Positions 42,965 to 51,218 of a stretch of 64,000 bases of DNA are shown piece after piece (position 1 is the first letter of the stretch; each line of letters starts with the position of its first letter). Origin of the DNA: SIG672 sp045580325 (GTDB lineage: Bacteria; Bacillota; Clostridia; Oscillospirales; CAG-272); NCBI GenBank assembly GCA_045580325.1, contig JAZNNR010000022.1, positions 1 to 64,000 of the forward strand, given 5' to 3'. A model generated the notes under the pieces. The model ran no database searches. It saw nothing but the letters and a program-made list of their open reading frames with translations, and was not told where the DNA came from. The position numbers and the translations under genes are program-made.

Positions 42965-42993
42965 ATTATATCACATTTACGTAAATGTGTCAA
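42965..42993 (-). promoter_or_regulatory. Promoter with 18-bp palindromic operator
   Basis: Perfect TTGACA and TATAAT with 17-bp spacing on the minus strand. CACATTTACGTAAATGTG (42972-42989) is a perfect palindrome covering nearly all of the spacer and two bases of the -35 element. Confidence 0.85.
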
Positions 42994-43029
42994 CAATGAA
43001 ACAATTATAAATAATGGAAAGGACAAAAA

Positions 43030-43290
43030 ATGAAACCTACAAAGAAAAAGGAAACAAACGTTACAAAGGACTACGGACTTACCGACGAACAGGTGGAAAA
43101 AGAGATAGAGAGGCTTAACGCTTCCGAGGCGGTCGCTCTCGCAAGACACGAGCAGAGACTCAAGTACCGCCGCAGACAGTATCTGTATCAGCTTCGCGAC
43201 TACGAGAAGAAGGGAAAGGCTCTTATGGAAGCAGGTATCACAAGAAAAATGCTTGACGAAATGTATAAGTCCTGTAACGAAGAGAGCTGA
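43030..43290 (+). CDS. Hypothetical phage protein, 86 residues
   Basis: Basic, helical protein (LTDEQVEKEIERLNASEAVALARHEQRLKYRRRQYLYQLRDYEKKG), probably one long coiled coil. GGAAAGGA site upstream. No family recognised. Confidence 0.65.
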   Translation: MKPTKKKETNVTKDYGLTDEQVEKEIERLNASEAVALARHEQRLKYRRRQYLYQLRDYEKKGKALMEAGITRKMLDEMYKSCNEES

Positions 43291-43333
43291 GTACGCATAT
43301 CATAAAACGACAAATCGTTAAGGAGTATTACAT

Positions 43334-43510
43334 ATGGCACAAAAGGTATCAAAGAAAGACAAACCGCTCACCTGCACGTTTTACGTTGGAGGAAAGCGGG
43401 TTGATAAGCTGACCGACGAGCAGCTTGAGGCTATGTCAAAAAGACTCGGGGAGGCTATGTCAATTTATTATACAGCGCACCCGCTTGAATATTCACAAAT
43501 GAACTTATAA
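43334..43510 (+). CDS. Small hypothetical phage protein, 58 residues
   Basis: Begins MAQKVSKKDKPLTCTFYVGG and ends YSQMNL. TAAGGAG site 9 bp upstream. The CTFYVGGKRVDKLTDEQLEAMSKRLGE pattern recalls small phage proteins that accompany replication genes. Function unknown. Confidence 0.6.
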   Translation: MAQKVSKKDKPLTCTFYVGGKRVDKLTDEQLEAMSKRLGEAMSIYYTAHPLEYSQMNL

Positions 43511-43529
43511 ACACGGGAGAAGTAATGAA

Positions 43530-44033
43530 ATGACAAAAGATTTGATTGGGCAGCGATTTGGATGTCTTACCGTTATCGGAAGGCTTGAAAACCGAAAATA
43601 TGAAAAACAACAACATAGCGTATGGTTGTGTGCTTGCGATTGTGTCAAGAGAACGGCGGTGGTAGGTTATTCATTAACAAACGGACACACAAAGAGCTGT
43701 GGATGTCTTCAGCAAAAAGTGCGCCGCGAAACAAACACCAAGCACGGAAAAAGCGAAAGCAAACTCTACAATGTGTGGAGCGCGATAAAGAGCCGTTGCT
43801 ATAACCACAATAACAAAAGCTATTTGTTTTACGGTGGGAGAGGTATTACGATGTGCGATGAATGGAGAAATGATTTTGAATCATTTTTCAATTGGGCACA
43901 ATCAAACGGATATCAAGAGGGTTTGACCATTGACCGTATAAACGTTAACGGGAACTACTGCCCTGAAAATTGCCGTTGGGCTACGATGAAAGAACAATCC
44001 AACAATCGTAGACGAAGAAAATCAAACAAATAA
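43530..44033 (+). CDS. Phage SCGCL/YGGRGI-type DNA-binding endonuclease-like protein
   Basis: A 167-residue protein. The N-terminal part has a Cys cluster (CACDCVK ... GHTKSCGCLQ), and the C-terminal part has LYNVWSAIKSRCYN, YGGRGITMCDEW and DRINVNGNYCPENCRWAT. This combination is common in phages, in proteins related to AP2/HNH-type homing endonucleases. Whether it cuts DNA cannot be told. It may be a self-mobile insertion in the early operon. Confidence 0.75.
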   Translation: MTKDLIGQRFGCLTVIGRLENRKYEKQQHSVWLCACDCVKRTAVVGYSLTNGHTKSCGCLQQKVRRETNTKHGKSESKLYNVWSAIKSRCYNHNNKSYLFYGGRGITMCDEWRNDFESFFNWAQSNGYQEGLTIDRINVNGNYCPENCRWATMKEQSNNRRRRKSNK

Positions 44034-44059
44034 CATTCAAAAGAAAGAAGGAAGTACAA

Positions 44060-44242
44060 ATGAAAAAGAAAATATTTCGCTTTTTAGGAAGCATATCCTT
44101 GATAACATTTTTATCACAGCTATCTGCAGCGAGAGTCGATTCGCTTACTCCTGTGGTTATCGGACTGATCGCTATGGTCGGAGCTATGCTTTTCTTCGGC
44201 ATCAGCGAGGGCACGGGCGAAGAGGAAGGAGTTGACAACTGA
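44060..44242 (+). CDS. Small membrane protein, 60 residues
   Basis: Two hydrophobic segments (FLGSISLITFLSQL and PVVIGLIAMVGAMLFFGI) and an acidic C-terminus. Overlaps the next gene's start by one base. Function unknown. Confidence 0.6.
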   Translation: MKKKIFRFLGSISLITFLSQLSAARVDSLTPVVIGLIAMVGAMLFFGISEGTGEEEGVDN

Positions 44243-44466
44243 TGGACGTTTTTGACGTAGCTGTACGGGATTTTGAACAGCGTGAGGAAAAGCGCGAGAG
44301 AAGACAGCGATACTGCAAACGCTGTACAAACTGCGGAGATCCTATCGAACAAAGCGAAGCGGTCCATCTCGTACTTGAAAATCGAAGCAAGCCTATAGAG
44401 CTTTGGTTTTGCGACGATTGTGTTGAATCGCTTAAGGAGAGCACCGGATATGATGACGACGAATAA
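44242..44466 (+). CDS. Small zinc-ribbon protein, 74 residues
   Basis: Two CxxC pairs (CKRCTNCGDP and WFCDDCVESL) suggest one zinc ribbon. The N-terminal third is charged and helical. Function unknown. Confidence 0.65.
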   Translation: MDVFDVAVRDFEQREEKRERRQRYCKRCTNCGDPIEQSEAVHLVLENRSKPIELWFCDDCVESLKESTGYDDDE

Positions 44467-44689
44467 GAGCGGTCTTTCTTATCTTCGGTGGCACTACGCA
44501 AGCAGACTCGTCGTAGAGCGTCTTGACGGAGTGGCTATCGGCTATTACAAGGTTATCGGAGTAGATCCGTGTGCGGGGACAGTATCAATTCGCCCGGCAT
44601 ACAGCAAGCCGAAGGTGGAGACACACGTTCCGTACAAACGAAAGCTCATATCTTACGTTTATGACAATATTACCGACAAGCGGAGGTGA
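44450..44689 (+). CDS. Hypothetical phage protein, 79 residues
   Basis: Beta-rich basic protein (WHYASRLVVERLDGVAIGYYKVIGVDP). The ATG at 44450 has an AAGGAG site 10 bp upstream; an earlier ATG at 44420 has none. It overlaps the end of the previous gene by 17 bp. Confidence 0.6.
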   Translation: MMTTNKSGLSYLRWHYASRLVVERLDGVAIGYYKVIGVDPCAGTVSIRPAYSKPKVETHVPYKRKLISYVYDNITDKRR

Positions 44690-44695
44690 TATACG

Positions 44696-44812
44696 TTGAG
44701 TTACAAAAAGAAAAGAGCCGTATCCGCCCCCGCGAACACGACTCAAGGTACATCTGAACTGAACATCTCGATGTGCCTTTATTCTATCACAAAAAATTTT
44801 AAATGTCAATAG
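44696..44812 (+). CDS. Possible small protein, TTG start, 38 residues
   Basis: A GGAGG site 9 bp before a TTG opens a frame reading MSYKKKRAVSAPANTTQGTS. The same stretch has a possible hairpin (AGGTACATC / GATGTGCCT), so it could instead be an intergenic terminator. Low certainty. Confidence 0.3.
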   Translation: MSYKKKRAVSAPANTTQGTSELNISMCLYSITKNFKCQ

Positions 44813-44827
44813 AAAGAGGTAAAGAAA

Positions 44828-45349
44828 ATGAATGAACAGACAACTTTAACGCATTGGAAAAAGCTGACCAATCCCGATTATCTCGGCGCGTATGCGCTTG
44901 AGCCGGGTCAGGACCTTATCGTTACTATCAAATCGGTTGCAAACGAGGTTGTAACAGGAACGGACGGAAAGAAGGAGACCTGCTCGGTAATGAGATTTGC
45001 TGAGAACGTCAAGCCGATGGTGCTTAACGCGACCAACAGCAAAATGATCACGAAGCTCCTCAAGACACCTTACATCGAAAGATGGGCAGGGCGAAAGATT
45101 CAGATCTACGTTGAGAACGGAGTAAAGGCTTTCGGGGACGTTGTGGATGCACTCCGCATCAGACCTTTTCTTCCTGTTGAAAAGGAACTTATCTGTGCCG
45201 ACTGCGGAAGCAAGATCGAGGGCTTCGGAAAGAGCAGCGCCGAGGTAGTAGCGAAGCACACACTCTCCAAATACGGCAGGATGCTTTGTTCGTCCTGTGC
45301 AGGCAAAGCGGCAGAGGCTCAGGCAGGAAGCGACGAGGGGGTGCTGTAA
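44828..45349 (+). CDS. Phage protein with C-terminal zinc ribbon
   Basis: 173 residues. The N-terminal domain (TLTHWKKLTNPDYLGAYAL ... KKETCSVMRFAENVKPMVLN) is common ahead of phage exonuclease genes. The C-terminal ribbon is CADCGSKI ... LCSSCAG. It ends directly before the PD-(D/E)XK nuclease gene, suggesting a role in phage recombination; that is inference. Confidence 0.72.
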   Translation: MNEQTTLTHWKKLTNPDYLGAYALEPGQDLIVTIKSVANEVVTGTDGKKETCSVMRFAENVKPMVLNATNSKMITKLLKTPYIERWAGRKIQIYVENGVKAFGDVVDALRIRPFLPVEKELICADCGSKIEGFGKSSAEVVAKHTLSKYGRMLCSSCAGKAAEAQAGSDEGVL

Positions 45350-46114
45350 GTGGCTGTAAACCGTTACAACTATTTCTCTCAAAACAACAACCGAAAATAC
45401 TGCGGTTCGTCTCAGTTTAAGGCGTTTATGAAATGTCCCGCAAAGGCTATGGCGATCCTTAACGGCGAGTGGGAAGAGGGCGACTCTGTTGCGCTTCTTG
45501 TCGGATCTTACGTTGACGCTTGGTTTGAGGGTACGCTTGACGAGTTCAAGGTACAGCATCCGCAGATATTCAAGAAGGACGGAACGCTGAAGGCTGATTA
45601 CGTTCACGCCGAGAAGATCATTGAGCGTGTCAGTCAGGACGAGCTGTTTATGAAGTATATGTCCGGGCGAAAGCAGGTCATCAAGGTCGGTGAGATCGAG
45701 GGCGTACCGTTCAAGATCAAGATAGACTCTTACCACAAGGGCAAGGCTATCGTCGATCTGAAGGTGATAAAGGATTTCAAGTCTATCTACAACGAAGAGC
45801 GCGGTGTTCGTGAGCCGTTTATTCTCTATTGGGGGTATGACTATCAGGCTGCTATTTATCAAGCGATAGAGGGCGAAAAATTGCCTTTCTACATATGTGC
45901 TGTAACCAAAGAGGACGATCCCGACCTTGAGGTTATCAAAATTCCTCAAGCTTGGATAGACCGGGCATACGAGGAAATAAAGAACGAGATCCCGATAATC
46001 GCCGCGATCAAGCGCGGTGAGATCGAGGCTGAGCGCTGCGGCAAGTGCGACTACTGCCGAGCGACAAAGAAGCTGACGAGAGTGATCTCGGCGGACGAGC
46101 TTGAGTTTGACTGA
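45350..46114 (+). CDS. PD-(D/E)XK nuclease, phage exonuclease (DUF3799-like)
   Basis: 254 residues, GTG start. The N-terminal SSQFKAFMKCPAKAMAIL and VGSYVDAWFEG blocks and the active-site run FKIKIDSYHKGKAIVDLKVIK (Asp, then Asp-x-Lys) identify a RecB/Cas4-type fold. YWGYDYQAAIYQ is the conserved Q-Y motif. The C-terminal CGKCDYC may bind metal. Phage members degrade DNA ends for single-strand annealing. Confidence 0.88.
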   Translation: MAVNRYNYFSQNNNRKYCGSSQFKAFMKCPAKAMAILNGEWEEGDSVALLVGSYVDAWFEGTLDEFKVQHPQIFKKDGTLKADYVHAEKIIERVSQDELFMKYMSGRKQVIKVGEIEGVPFKIKIDSYHKGKAIVDLKVIKDFKSIYNEERGVREPFILYWGYDYQAAIYQAIEGEKLPFYICAVTKEDDPDLEVIKIPQAWIDRAYEEIKNEIPIIAAIKRGEIEAERCGKCDYCRATKKLTRVISADELEFD

Positions 46115-46124
46115 GGAGGACAAC

Positions 46125-47012
46125 GTGAACACCGAAAAGGAAAAACGAGCGATTGAATATCTCAAGGCTTTTGAGCCTGAGTCAGAGCCTTATTACCTCT
46201 GCTATTCGGGCGGAAAAGACAGCGACGCTATTCGTATTCTCGCCTCTCTTGCAGGGGTAAAGCACGAGCTTTGGAACAATCATACTACTGTCGATGCTCC
46301 CGAAACGGTCAGATACATTCGCTCTATACCCGGTATTACCATTTCGTATCCCGAAAAAACGATGTGGCAGCTTATAGTACATAAGTTAATGCCTCCGACG
46401 CGTTTAATGCGATACTGTTGTGCAGAGCTTAAGGAGCGCGGCGGCAAAGGCAGAGTAAAAATAACGGGAGTTCGTAAGGATGAGAGTAATCAAAGAGCAA
46501 ATAACGCGGATGTAGTAAAGATAATCGGCAAGCCTACAACGGTAGAAAAAGCCGCTGAAGAAATGGGTGTCGATTACAGAAAAAACGATAAGGGCGGAAT
46601 TGTCTTAAACACAGATAATGATGCTTCTCGTCGTTTCGTGGAGCATTGTTATCGTACTACTTCAACTATGGTAAACCCTATTGTTGATTGGACTAACGAA
46701 GACGTTTGGGAGTTTCTATCTCATTACGGTTGCAAGAGCAATCCGCTTTATTATTGTGGATTTAAGCGTATAGGCTGTATCGGGTGTCCGATGGGCGGTG
46801 CAAACTCTATGAAAAAAGAGTTTGCAATCTATCCGAAGTACCGTCAGAACTACATTCGTGCTTTTGACCGAATGATAGAGGAGCGTATCAGACGCGGTAA
46901 GCCGCCTGTATGGGAGAACGGCAAAGCGTGTTTTAAGTGGTGGATCGGTGAAAATCCAAATCAGATACCTTTGCTCGATGACGAGTATGACGAAGATTGG
47001 CACAGAATTTAG
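46125..47012 (+). CDS. PAPS-reductase/DndC-like PP-loop protein
   Basis: 295 residues from a GTG with a GAGGAGG site. The PP-loop SGGKDSDAIRIL near residue 29 binds ATP/adenylyl intermediates. Later CC (RYCCAELKER) and CGFKRIGCIGCPMGG Cys clusters fit an iron-sulfur or metal site as in DndC and phage PAPS-reductase homologues. Lone phage copies are common. The role may be nucleotide or DNA sulfur chemistry, or a use of the fold unrelated to sulfate. Confidence 0.85.
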   Translation: MNTEKEKRAIEYLKAFEPESEPYYLCYSGGKDSDAIRILASLAGVKHELWNNHTTVDAPETVRYIRSIPGITISYPEKTMWQLIVHKLMPPTRLMRYCCAELKERGGKGRVKITGVRKDESNQRANNADVVKIIGKPTTVEKAAEEMGVDYRKNDKGGIVLNTDNDASRRFVEHCYRTTSTMVNPIVDWTNEDVWEFLSHYGCKSNPLYYCGFKRIGCIGCPMGGANSMKKEFAIYPKYRQNYIRAFDRMIEERIRRGKPPVWENGKACFKWWIGENPNQIPLLDDEYDEDWHRI

Positions 47013-47023
47013 GAGGACAAGCT

Positions 47024-47251
47024 ATGAAAAAGTTATCACAGCGCGATATTATCCTTTGGCACTTACAGAACGTAGGCACACTCACACGGGCACAGGCTAT
47101 GGGCGAATACGGTATCGTCGAGCTTCCCGCCCGTATCGTTGAGCTGAAGAGGCTCGGATATAAGATCACAAGCAAGAAGGGAACTTCTACTAACCGTTTT
47201 GGAAAAATTCATTTTAATATTTACAAATTGGAGAGAGAAAACAATGGCTAA
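47024..47251 (+). CDS. Winged-helix phage protein, 75 residues
   Basis: DIILWHLQNVGTLTRAQAMGEYGIVELPARIVELKRLGYKI is a typical small phage helix-turn-helix of this position. AGGAGG site. Overlaps the ssb start by 8 bp. Confidence 0.78.
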   Translation: MKKLSQRDIILWHLQNVGTLTRAQAMGEYGIVELPARIVELKRLGYKITSKKGTSTNRFGKIHFNIYKLERENNG

Positions 47252-47714
47252 CTTTAACCTTAACAAAGTAATACTCGGTGGTCGGCTCACAGCCGATCCC
47301 GAGCTGAAGCAGACACAGAGCGGCATCCCGGTATGCTCATTCTCGGTTGCGGTAAATCGCCGCGCATCGTCTGAGGGCGAACAGAAGGTCGATTTTATAA
47401 GCTGCCAAGCGTGGAGAAATCACGCGGAGTTCCTTTGCAGATACTTCCGCAAGGGTAGCTCGGTCTGCGTTATAGGATCTCTTCAGGTGAGAACGTACAC
47501 GGACAAAAACTCTCAGCAGAGAACGGTTACCGATGTCGTAGCGGAAGAGATAAACTTCGTTGACTCCAAGGGCGAAATTTCGTCTTCTGTCGCTACAAGT
47601 GAAGCTCCCAAAGCAAACACACCTGCTACATATATTCCCGATGCGTACAAGGCAAATCAGGCAAGTAATACGTCGTTTGAGGACGTGGTGCAGGATGATG
47701 ATCTGCCGTTTTGA
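47244..47714 (+). CDS. ssb: Single-stranded DNA-binding protein
   Basis: 156 residues. The OB-fold starts NKVILGGRLTADPELKQTQSG, with VDFISCQAWRNHAEFLCRYFRKG; the acidic C-terminal tip DDDLPF is the docking tail for other replication proteins. The ATG at 47244 is the correct start; 47199 lies inside the previous gene. Confidence 0.96.
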   Translation: MANFNLNKVILGGRLTADPELKQTQSGIPVCSFSVAVNRRASSEGEQKVDFISCQAWRNHAEFLCRYFRKGSSVCVIGSLQVRTYTDKNSQQRTVTDVVAEEINFVDSKGEISSSVATSEAPKANTPATYIPDAYKANQASNTSFEDVVQDDDLPF

Positions 47715-47726
47715 TGGGGTGCGGGT

Positions 47727-48530
47727 ATGAACGCTATATTAAACTACCCCGGCGCGAAGTGGGGTATGGCTAAGCAGATTGTGAGCATAATGCCGCAGCA
47801 CAGATCATATCTTGAACCCTTCTTTGGATCAGGCGCGGTTCTCTTCAACAAGCCTCCCTCGGCCATAGAAACTATAAACGACATTGACGGCGATATAGTC
47901 AATTTTTTTCGTGTTCTGCGTGAGTGTCCTAACGAGCTGGCCGAAGCGATAAGTCTTACTCCGTATAGTCGTGAAATATTTGACGACGCGCACAAAAATC
48001 GAGGCGTGGATCCTTTTGACAGGGCATACCGTTTCGCTATACGCTCAAGAATGGGACACGGCTTTAAAACCTATCAGAAAACGGGATTTAAGATAGACGT
48101 CTTCGCCCGGGAGAGAAGTTACTGCGTTGACGTATGGAACAGGATGCCGTCAATGCTTTGTGAGGCTGCCTTACGTCTGAAAGGAGTACAAATAGAACAA
48201 CGCCCTGCTTTAGAACTTATAAAGAAATTCAATCACGACAACGTTCTGATATACGCTGATCCGCCGTATTTGCTCAATACAAGAGGCGGAAAACAATATC
48301 GGTGTGAAATGAACGAACAAGATCACATAGACCTGTTGGCCGTACTCGTAAAACACAAAGGATACGTGATTCTTAGCGGATACCCTTCGGAGCTTTATGA
48401 CAGTGAGCTTAAGGGGTGGAACAAGATTCAGAAGAAATCTTATAATCAGAACTCCGATCCGAGAACGGAAGTTTTGTGGTGTAATTTTAATTATGCACCT
48501 ACATTATTTGATTGCGCGGAGGACATATGA
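47727..48530 (+). CDS. DNA adenine methylase (Dam/D12 class)
   Basis: 267 residues. LNYPGAKWGM and FFGSGAVLFNKPP make the AdoMet pocket, and DPPYL is the catalytic motif. It methylates adenine in DNA, probably to protect phage DNA from host restriction. No cognate restriction gene is beside it. Confidence 0.94.
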   Translation: MNAILNYPGAKWGMAKQIVSIMPQHRSYLEPFFGSGAVLFNKPPSAIETINDIDGDIVNFFRVLRECPNELAEAISLTPYSREIFDDAHKNRGVDPFDRAYRFAIRSRMGHGFKTYQKTGFKIDVFARERSYCVDVWNRMPSMLCEAALRLKGVQIEQRPALELIKKFNHDNVLIYADPPYLLNTRGGKQYRCEMNEQDHIDLLAVLVKHKGYVILSGYPSELYDSELKGWNKIQKKSYNQNSDPRTEVLWCNFNYAPTLFDCAEDI

Positions 48531-48850
48531 AATCATTTAATTCAAAAATGCGAAAGAAGCTGTTCCGTAAGACTGTCGGTGACGAAGTAATGAAAGCCGC
48601 CGAGATATATGACCTTACAATGCTTTGGACTCTGCACGAGGACTTCGGATTCGGTGCGGTAAGGCTTAAACGTTTCTATGACAGCTTTGTCAAGACCTAC
48701 CGATATATGCGCGACCGGTATTACTGCGAGGGCGACGAAGAGCTTTTCGGAAGCCGCACAGATGCTTACGTTATCAAAGAGCGTTTGAAGGAAATCGGAT
48801 TTGACTATGACAAGGAAGTAAAGGAGCTGACGGGTGATGAAAGAAACTGA
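48527..48850 (+). CDS. Hypothetical phage protein, 107 residues
   Basis: Starts by ATGA overlap with the methylase. Helical (VMKAAEIYDLTMLWTLHEDFGFGAVRLKRFYDSF), similar in feel to small phage proteins near dam. Function unknown. Confidence 0.68.
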   Translation: MKSFNSKMRKKLFRKTVGDEVMKAAEIYDLTMLWTLHEDFGFGAVRLKRFYDSFVKTYRYMRDRYYCEGDEELFGSRTDAYVIKERLKEIGFDYDKEVKELTGDERN

Positions 48851-49073
48851 ATTGAAGCCGTGTCCGTTTTGCGGAGGTGCGGCTATTGCAGAGATTTGCA
48901 ATATCACGAAAGAATTTAAAATCTATTGTGAGAATTGCCCCGCAGGAATGTATTTAAGTTTCGGGGATGCACAGCTTGACGATGGTAGTTTTATTTCTTT
49001 CGATGATGCAAGAAAGATTATGGACGAACTGACAGAGTGTTGGAATGAGAGGGCAAACGATGAAAGAAGTTAG
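48837..49073 (+). CDS. Lar-like zinc-ribbon protein
   Basis: 78 residues. LKPCPFCGGAAIAEIC ... YCENCPAG and the C-terminal ECWNERA match the restriction-alleviation (Lar) type small phage proteins. Two CxxC pairs bind zinc. Confidence 0.75.
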   Translation: MKETELKPCPFCGGAAIAEICNITKEFKIYCENCPAGMYLSFGDAQLDDGSFISFDDARKIMDELTECWNERANDERS

Positions 49074-49368
49074 TGAAGAAAAATTCAACAGGATTTTAGA
49101 AAAGCACATTGACCTAAAACCTTGTAAAAGATGCGGCTATCACGCGGCAGAAATCGTTGTAAGGATGCCCATATACGGCAGATACGGTGCTTGTGTCAGA
49201 TGCTCTTATTGTGGAGAAGAAACCAAAACACACGGCATAACTTATGTAATGACTTGCGGTAAAAAAATGGCTACACCGACCATAAAAAGCTCACTTATGG
49301 GCGGAATTGAAAGAGCGGTGCAGGATTGGAACAGGAGAACAGACGATGGACAAACCGACGATAGGTAA
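49060..49368 (+). CDS. Lar-like zinc-ribbon protein, second copy
   Basis: 102 residues. DLKPCKRCGYHAAEI ... CVRCSYCGEET and AVQDWNRRT at the end match the same family. Overlaps both neighbours. Confidence 0.68.
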   Translation: MKEVSEEKFNRILEKHIDLKPCKRCGYHAAEIVVRMPIYGRYGACVRCSYCGEETKTHGITYVMTCGKKMATPTIKSSLMGGIERAVQDWNRRTDDGQTDDR

Positions 49369-49555
49369 TGCAATCAGAAAGGCTCGTGAAGCGCGGGGAT
49401 ATTCAAGAGAGCGTCTTGCGAGGAAAGCAGGAATAAGCCAAATAACAATATTGCAGTGGGAGCACGGCAAGTTTTCTCCGACCGTGGAGCTGCTTTGGCG
49501 TGTTGCAGATGCGCTTGATATTTCTCTTGACGAGCTTATCGGAAGGAGGCTATAG
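49346..49555 (+). CDS. XRE-family helix-turn-helix protein, 69 residues
   Basis: GNAIRKAREARGYSRERLARKAGISQITILQWEHGKFSPTVELLWRVADAL is a complete Cro/CI domain. The ATG at 49346 follows an ACAGGAG site. A second small regulator in the early operon. Confidence 0.8.
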   Translation: MDKPTIGNAIRKAREARGYSRERLARKAGISQITILQWEHGKFSPTVELLWRVADALDISLDELIGRRL

Positions 49556-49556
49556 A

Positions 49557-49907
49557 ATGGGTGTAAGATTAACGATATCGGACGAAACACACAAAATCTT
49601 ATTTTACGGCAGCAAACTATACGGGTACGTTGAAAATCTTGAGGAGTCAAAAAGCTTGAGATATTTATGGGATATCCAAGGCGATTTTATCAGAGAAGAC
49701 CGTGACATTGAAGACTTTGAAGAGTTTGTAACCGTTATGGGCATCTCTTGGTCTCTCGATAGCTTGTGCAAATTATCGGTTGAACAGTTGTCCGAGTTTT
49801 TAAGACTTTACGATGAAGATTTAAAAAAATGGCATATGGACTACACAATCAGCAAAGACATACATATTCCAAAAGAAGTTAAATACGTTTGGTTGGGGTG
49901 GGGGTGA
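49557..49907 (+). CDS. Hypothetical phage protein, 116 residues
   Basis: Begins MGVRLTISDETHKILFYGSK after an AAGGAGG site. Acidic (DFIREDRDIEDFEEF). Unknown function. Confidence 0.65.
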   Translation: MGVRLTISDETHKILFYGSKLYGYVENLEESKSLRYLWDIQGDFIREDRDIEDFEEFVTVMGISWSLDSLCKLSVEQLSEFLRLYDEDLKKWHMDYTISKDIHIPKEVKYVWLGWG

Positions 49908-49911
49908 TCAT

Positions 49912-50661
49912 ATGTCAGAGGTTAAGTGGATAAAGGTAGTAACCGATATGTTTGATTCGGATACAAAGATAAAGCAGATCGAGCTTATGCCGAAGGGAGA
50001 CACGATTGTCGTGATTTGGTTCAAGCTAATGATGCTTGCGGGCAAGACGAACGCGGGCGGGGCAATCTATATTACTCCTGACGTACCGTTTACCGACAAA
50101 GCACTCGCGGGCGAACTGCGACGACCTCTTCCGGTAGTTCAAAAGGCTTTGTCCATATTTGAACAGTTCGGAATGATAGAACGTGAGAAAGGCTTTATTT
50201 ACCTGCTCGCGTGGGAAAAGCATCAGAACACGGACAAGCTTGCAGAGATTCGTGAGTACAACAAACTCAAACAGAGAGAGTCGAGAGAAAAAAGGAAACT
50301 CGCTCAAGCTGCCAACGACAACGAAAATGTCAATGACAAGTCAATGACAAGTCAAACGTGTCAAGACACAGAAGAAGAGAGAGAGGAAGAAGGAGAAACT
50401 CATTCATTCACTCTTTACGCGCGCGAAGACGCAAAGGAAGCTGCAAAAAGACGTTTTCTCGGCGGGGAACTCGGCAAAGGCGTGGTGCTTCTCAGCATTG
50501 AGGAAATAGACTCTCTTCTTGAGGAGCTTTCTATCGACGAGTTTGATCACTACGTATCGGTCGTTGCAGACTGCGAGCTGAAGGGCAAAGGCTACAAAAA
50601 GAAAACACACTTCCAAGCCATTCTCGATATGGCTTTGGCGGATCGAAAGAAAGGACGGTAA
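49912..50661 (+). CDS. Phage replisome organiser (DnaD-like N-terminus)
   Basis: 249 residues. The N-terminal winged-helix (VKWIKVVTDMFDSDTKIKQIELMPKGDTIVVIWFKLMMLAGKTN) is the phage replisome organiser domain that binds the phage origin. A charged linker and a C-terminal helical region follow. Repeats in the linker-coding DNA (50328-50368) may be the origin itself. Confidence 0.87.
   Translation: MSEVKWIKVVTDMFDSDTKIKQIELMPKGDTIVVIWFKLMMLAGKTNAGGAIYITPDVPFTDKALAGELRRPLPVVQKALSIFEQFGMIEREKGFIYLLAWEKHQNTDKLAEIREYNKLKQRESREKRKLAQAANDNENVNDKSMTSQTCQDTEEEREEEGETHSFTLYAREDAKEAAKRRFLGGELGKGVVLLSIEEIDSLLEELSIDEFDHYVSVVADCELKGKGYKKKTHFQAILDMALADRKKGR
50328..50368. other. Candidate phage replication origin repeats
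   Basis: TCAATGACAAG occurs twice in direct tandem (50330-50340, 50341-50351), preceded by TG and followed by TCAAACGTGTCAAGACAC. Phages with this gene type often carry origin iterons inside the replisome-organiser gene. Confidence 0.4.
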
Positions 50662-50670
50662 GACGTTGAG

Positions 50671-51216
50671 ATGAAGAGCGTATTGATTAGTATTAAACCG
50701 AAGTGGTGGAATCTGATATGCACATTTTTAGGATATGACAATCGCAGACCGCTTTATAAGAAACGTTTGGAGTTACGAAAGTCAAAGCCAAAAATTGAAA
50801 CGCCTTTTAAGTGCTTTGTTTATGAAACAAAAACGCCGTTACGATGGAACAAGACACACAATAACATTATCGGAGGCGAAGGTGGTTATATAGTAGGCGA
50901 GTTTATATGCGATTATATTATAAGCTACTGCGAAATGGAAAATGCAGATATTGCGGAACAAATGTCGTGTGTTTCGAGAGAAGATATTTTGGATTACTCA
51001 AATGGTAAAGCGGTTTACGGTTGGCACATATCCGACCTTGTGATCTATGACAAACCGAGAGAGTTGAGCGAGTTTTATCAAAAATGCAAGTCATATGACA
51101 AAGACGAATGGGAGAACGATGATTGCCTTGAATGTAAAAATCCGTGTGGTAACGGCGGCAAACTATATTTGAAAAGACCGCCGCAGAGTTGGTGCTATGT
51201 TGAGGAAAGGAGTTGA
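50671..51216 (+). CDS. ASCH-domain phage protein
   Basis: 181 residues. VLISIKPKWWNLIC at the start, a KxxLRKSKPK segment, VGEFICDYI and YGWHISDLVIYDKPRELSEFY with PPQSWCYVEE at the end are characteristic of phage ASCH proteins, which bind RNA or modified nucleotides. The usual G-x-K-T-x-E-x-R loop is replaced by a longer insert (FLGYDNRRPLYKKRLELRK). Confidence 0.82.
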   Translation: MKSVLISIKPKWWNLICTFLGYDNRRPLYKKRLELRKSKPKIETPFKCFVYETKTPLRWNKTHNNIIGGEGGYIVGEFICDYIISYCEMENADIAEQMSCVSREDILDYSNGKAVYGWHISDLVIYDKPRELSEFYQKCKSYDKDEWENDDCLECKNPCGNGGKLYLKRPPQSWCYVEERS

Positions 51217-51218
51217 CT

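Noticed and set aside
44846..46165. A 439-codon open frame on the minus strand
   Set aside because: It lies opposite two well-supported plus-strand genes (zinc-ribbon protein and PD-(D/E)XK nuclease), has no ribosome site and shows no recognisable motif.
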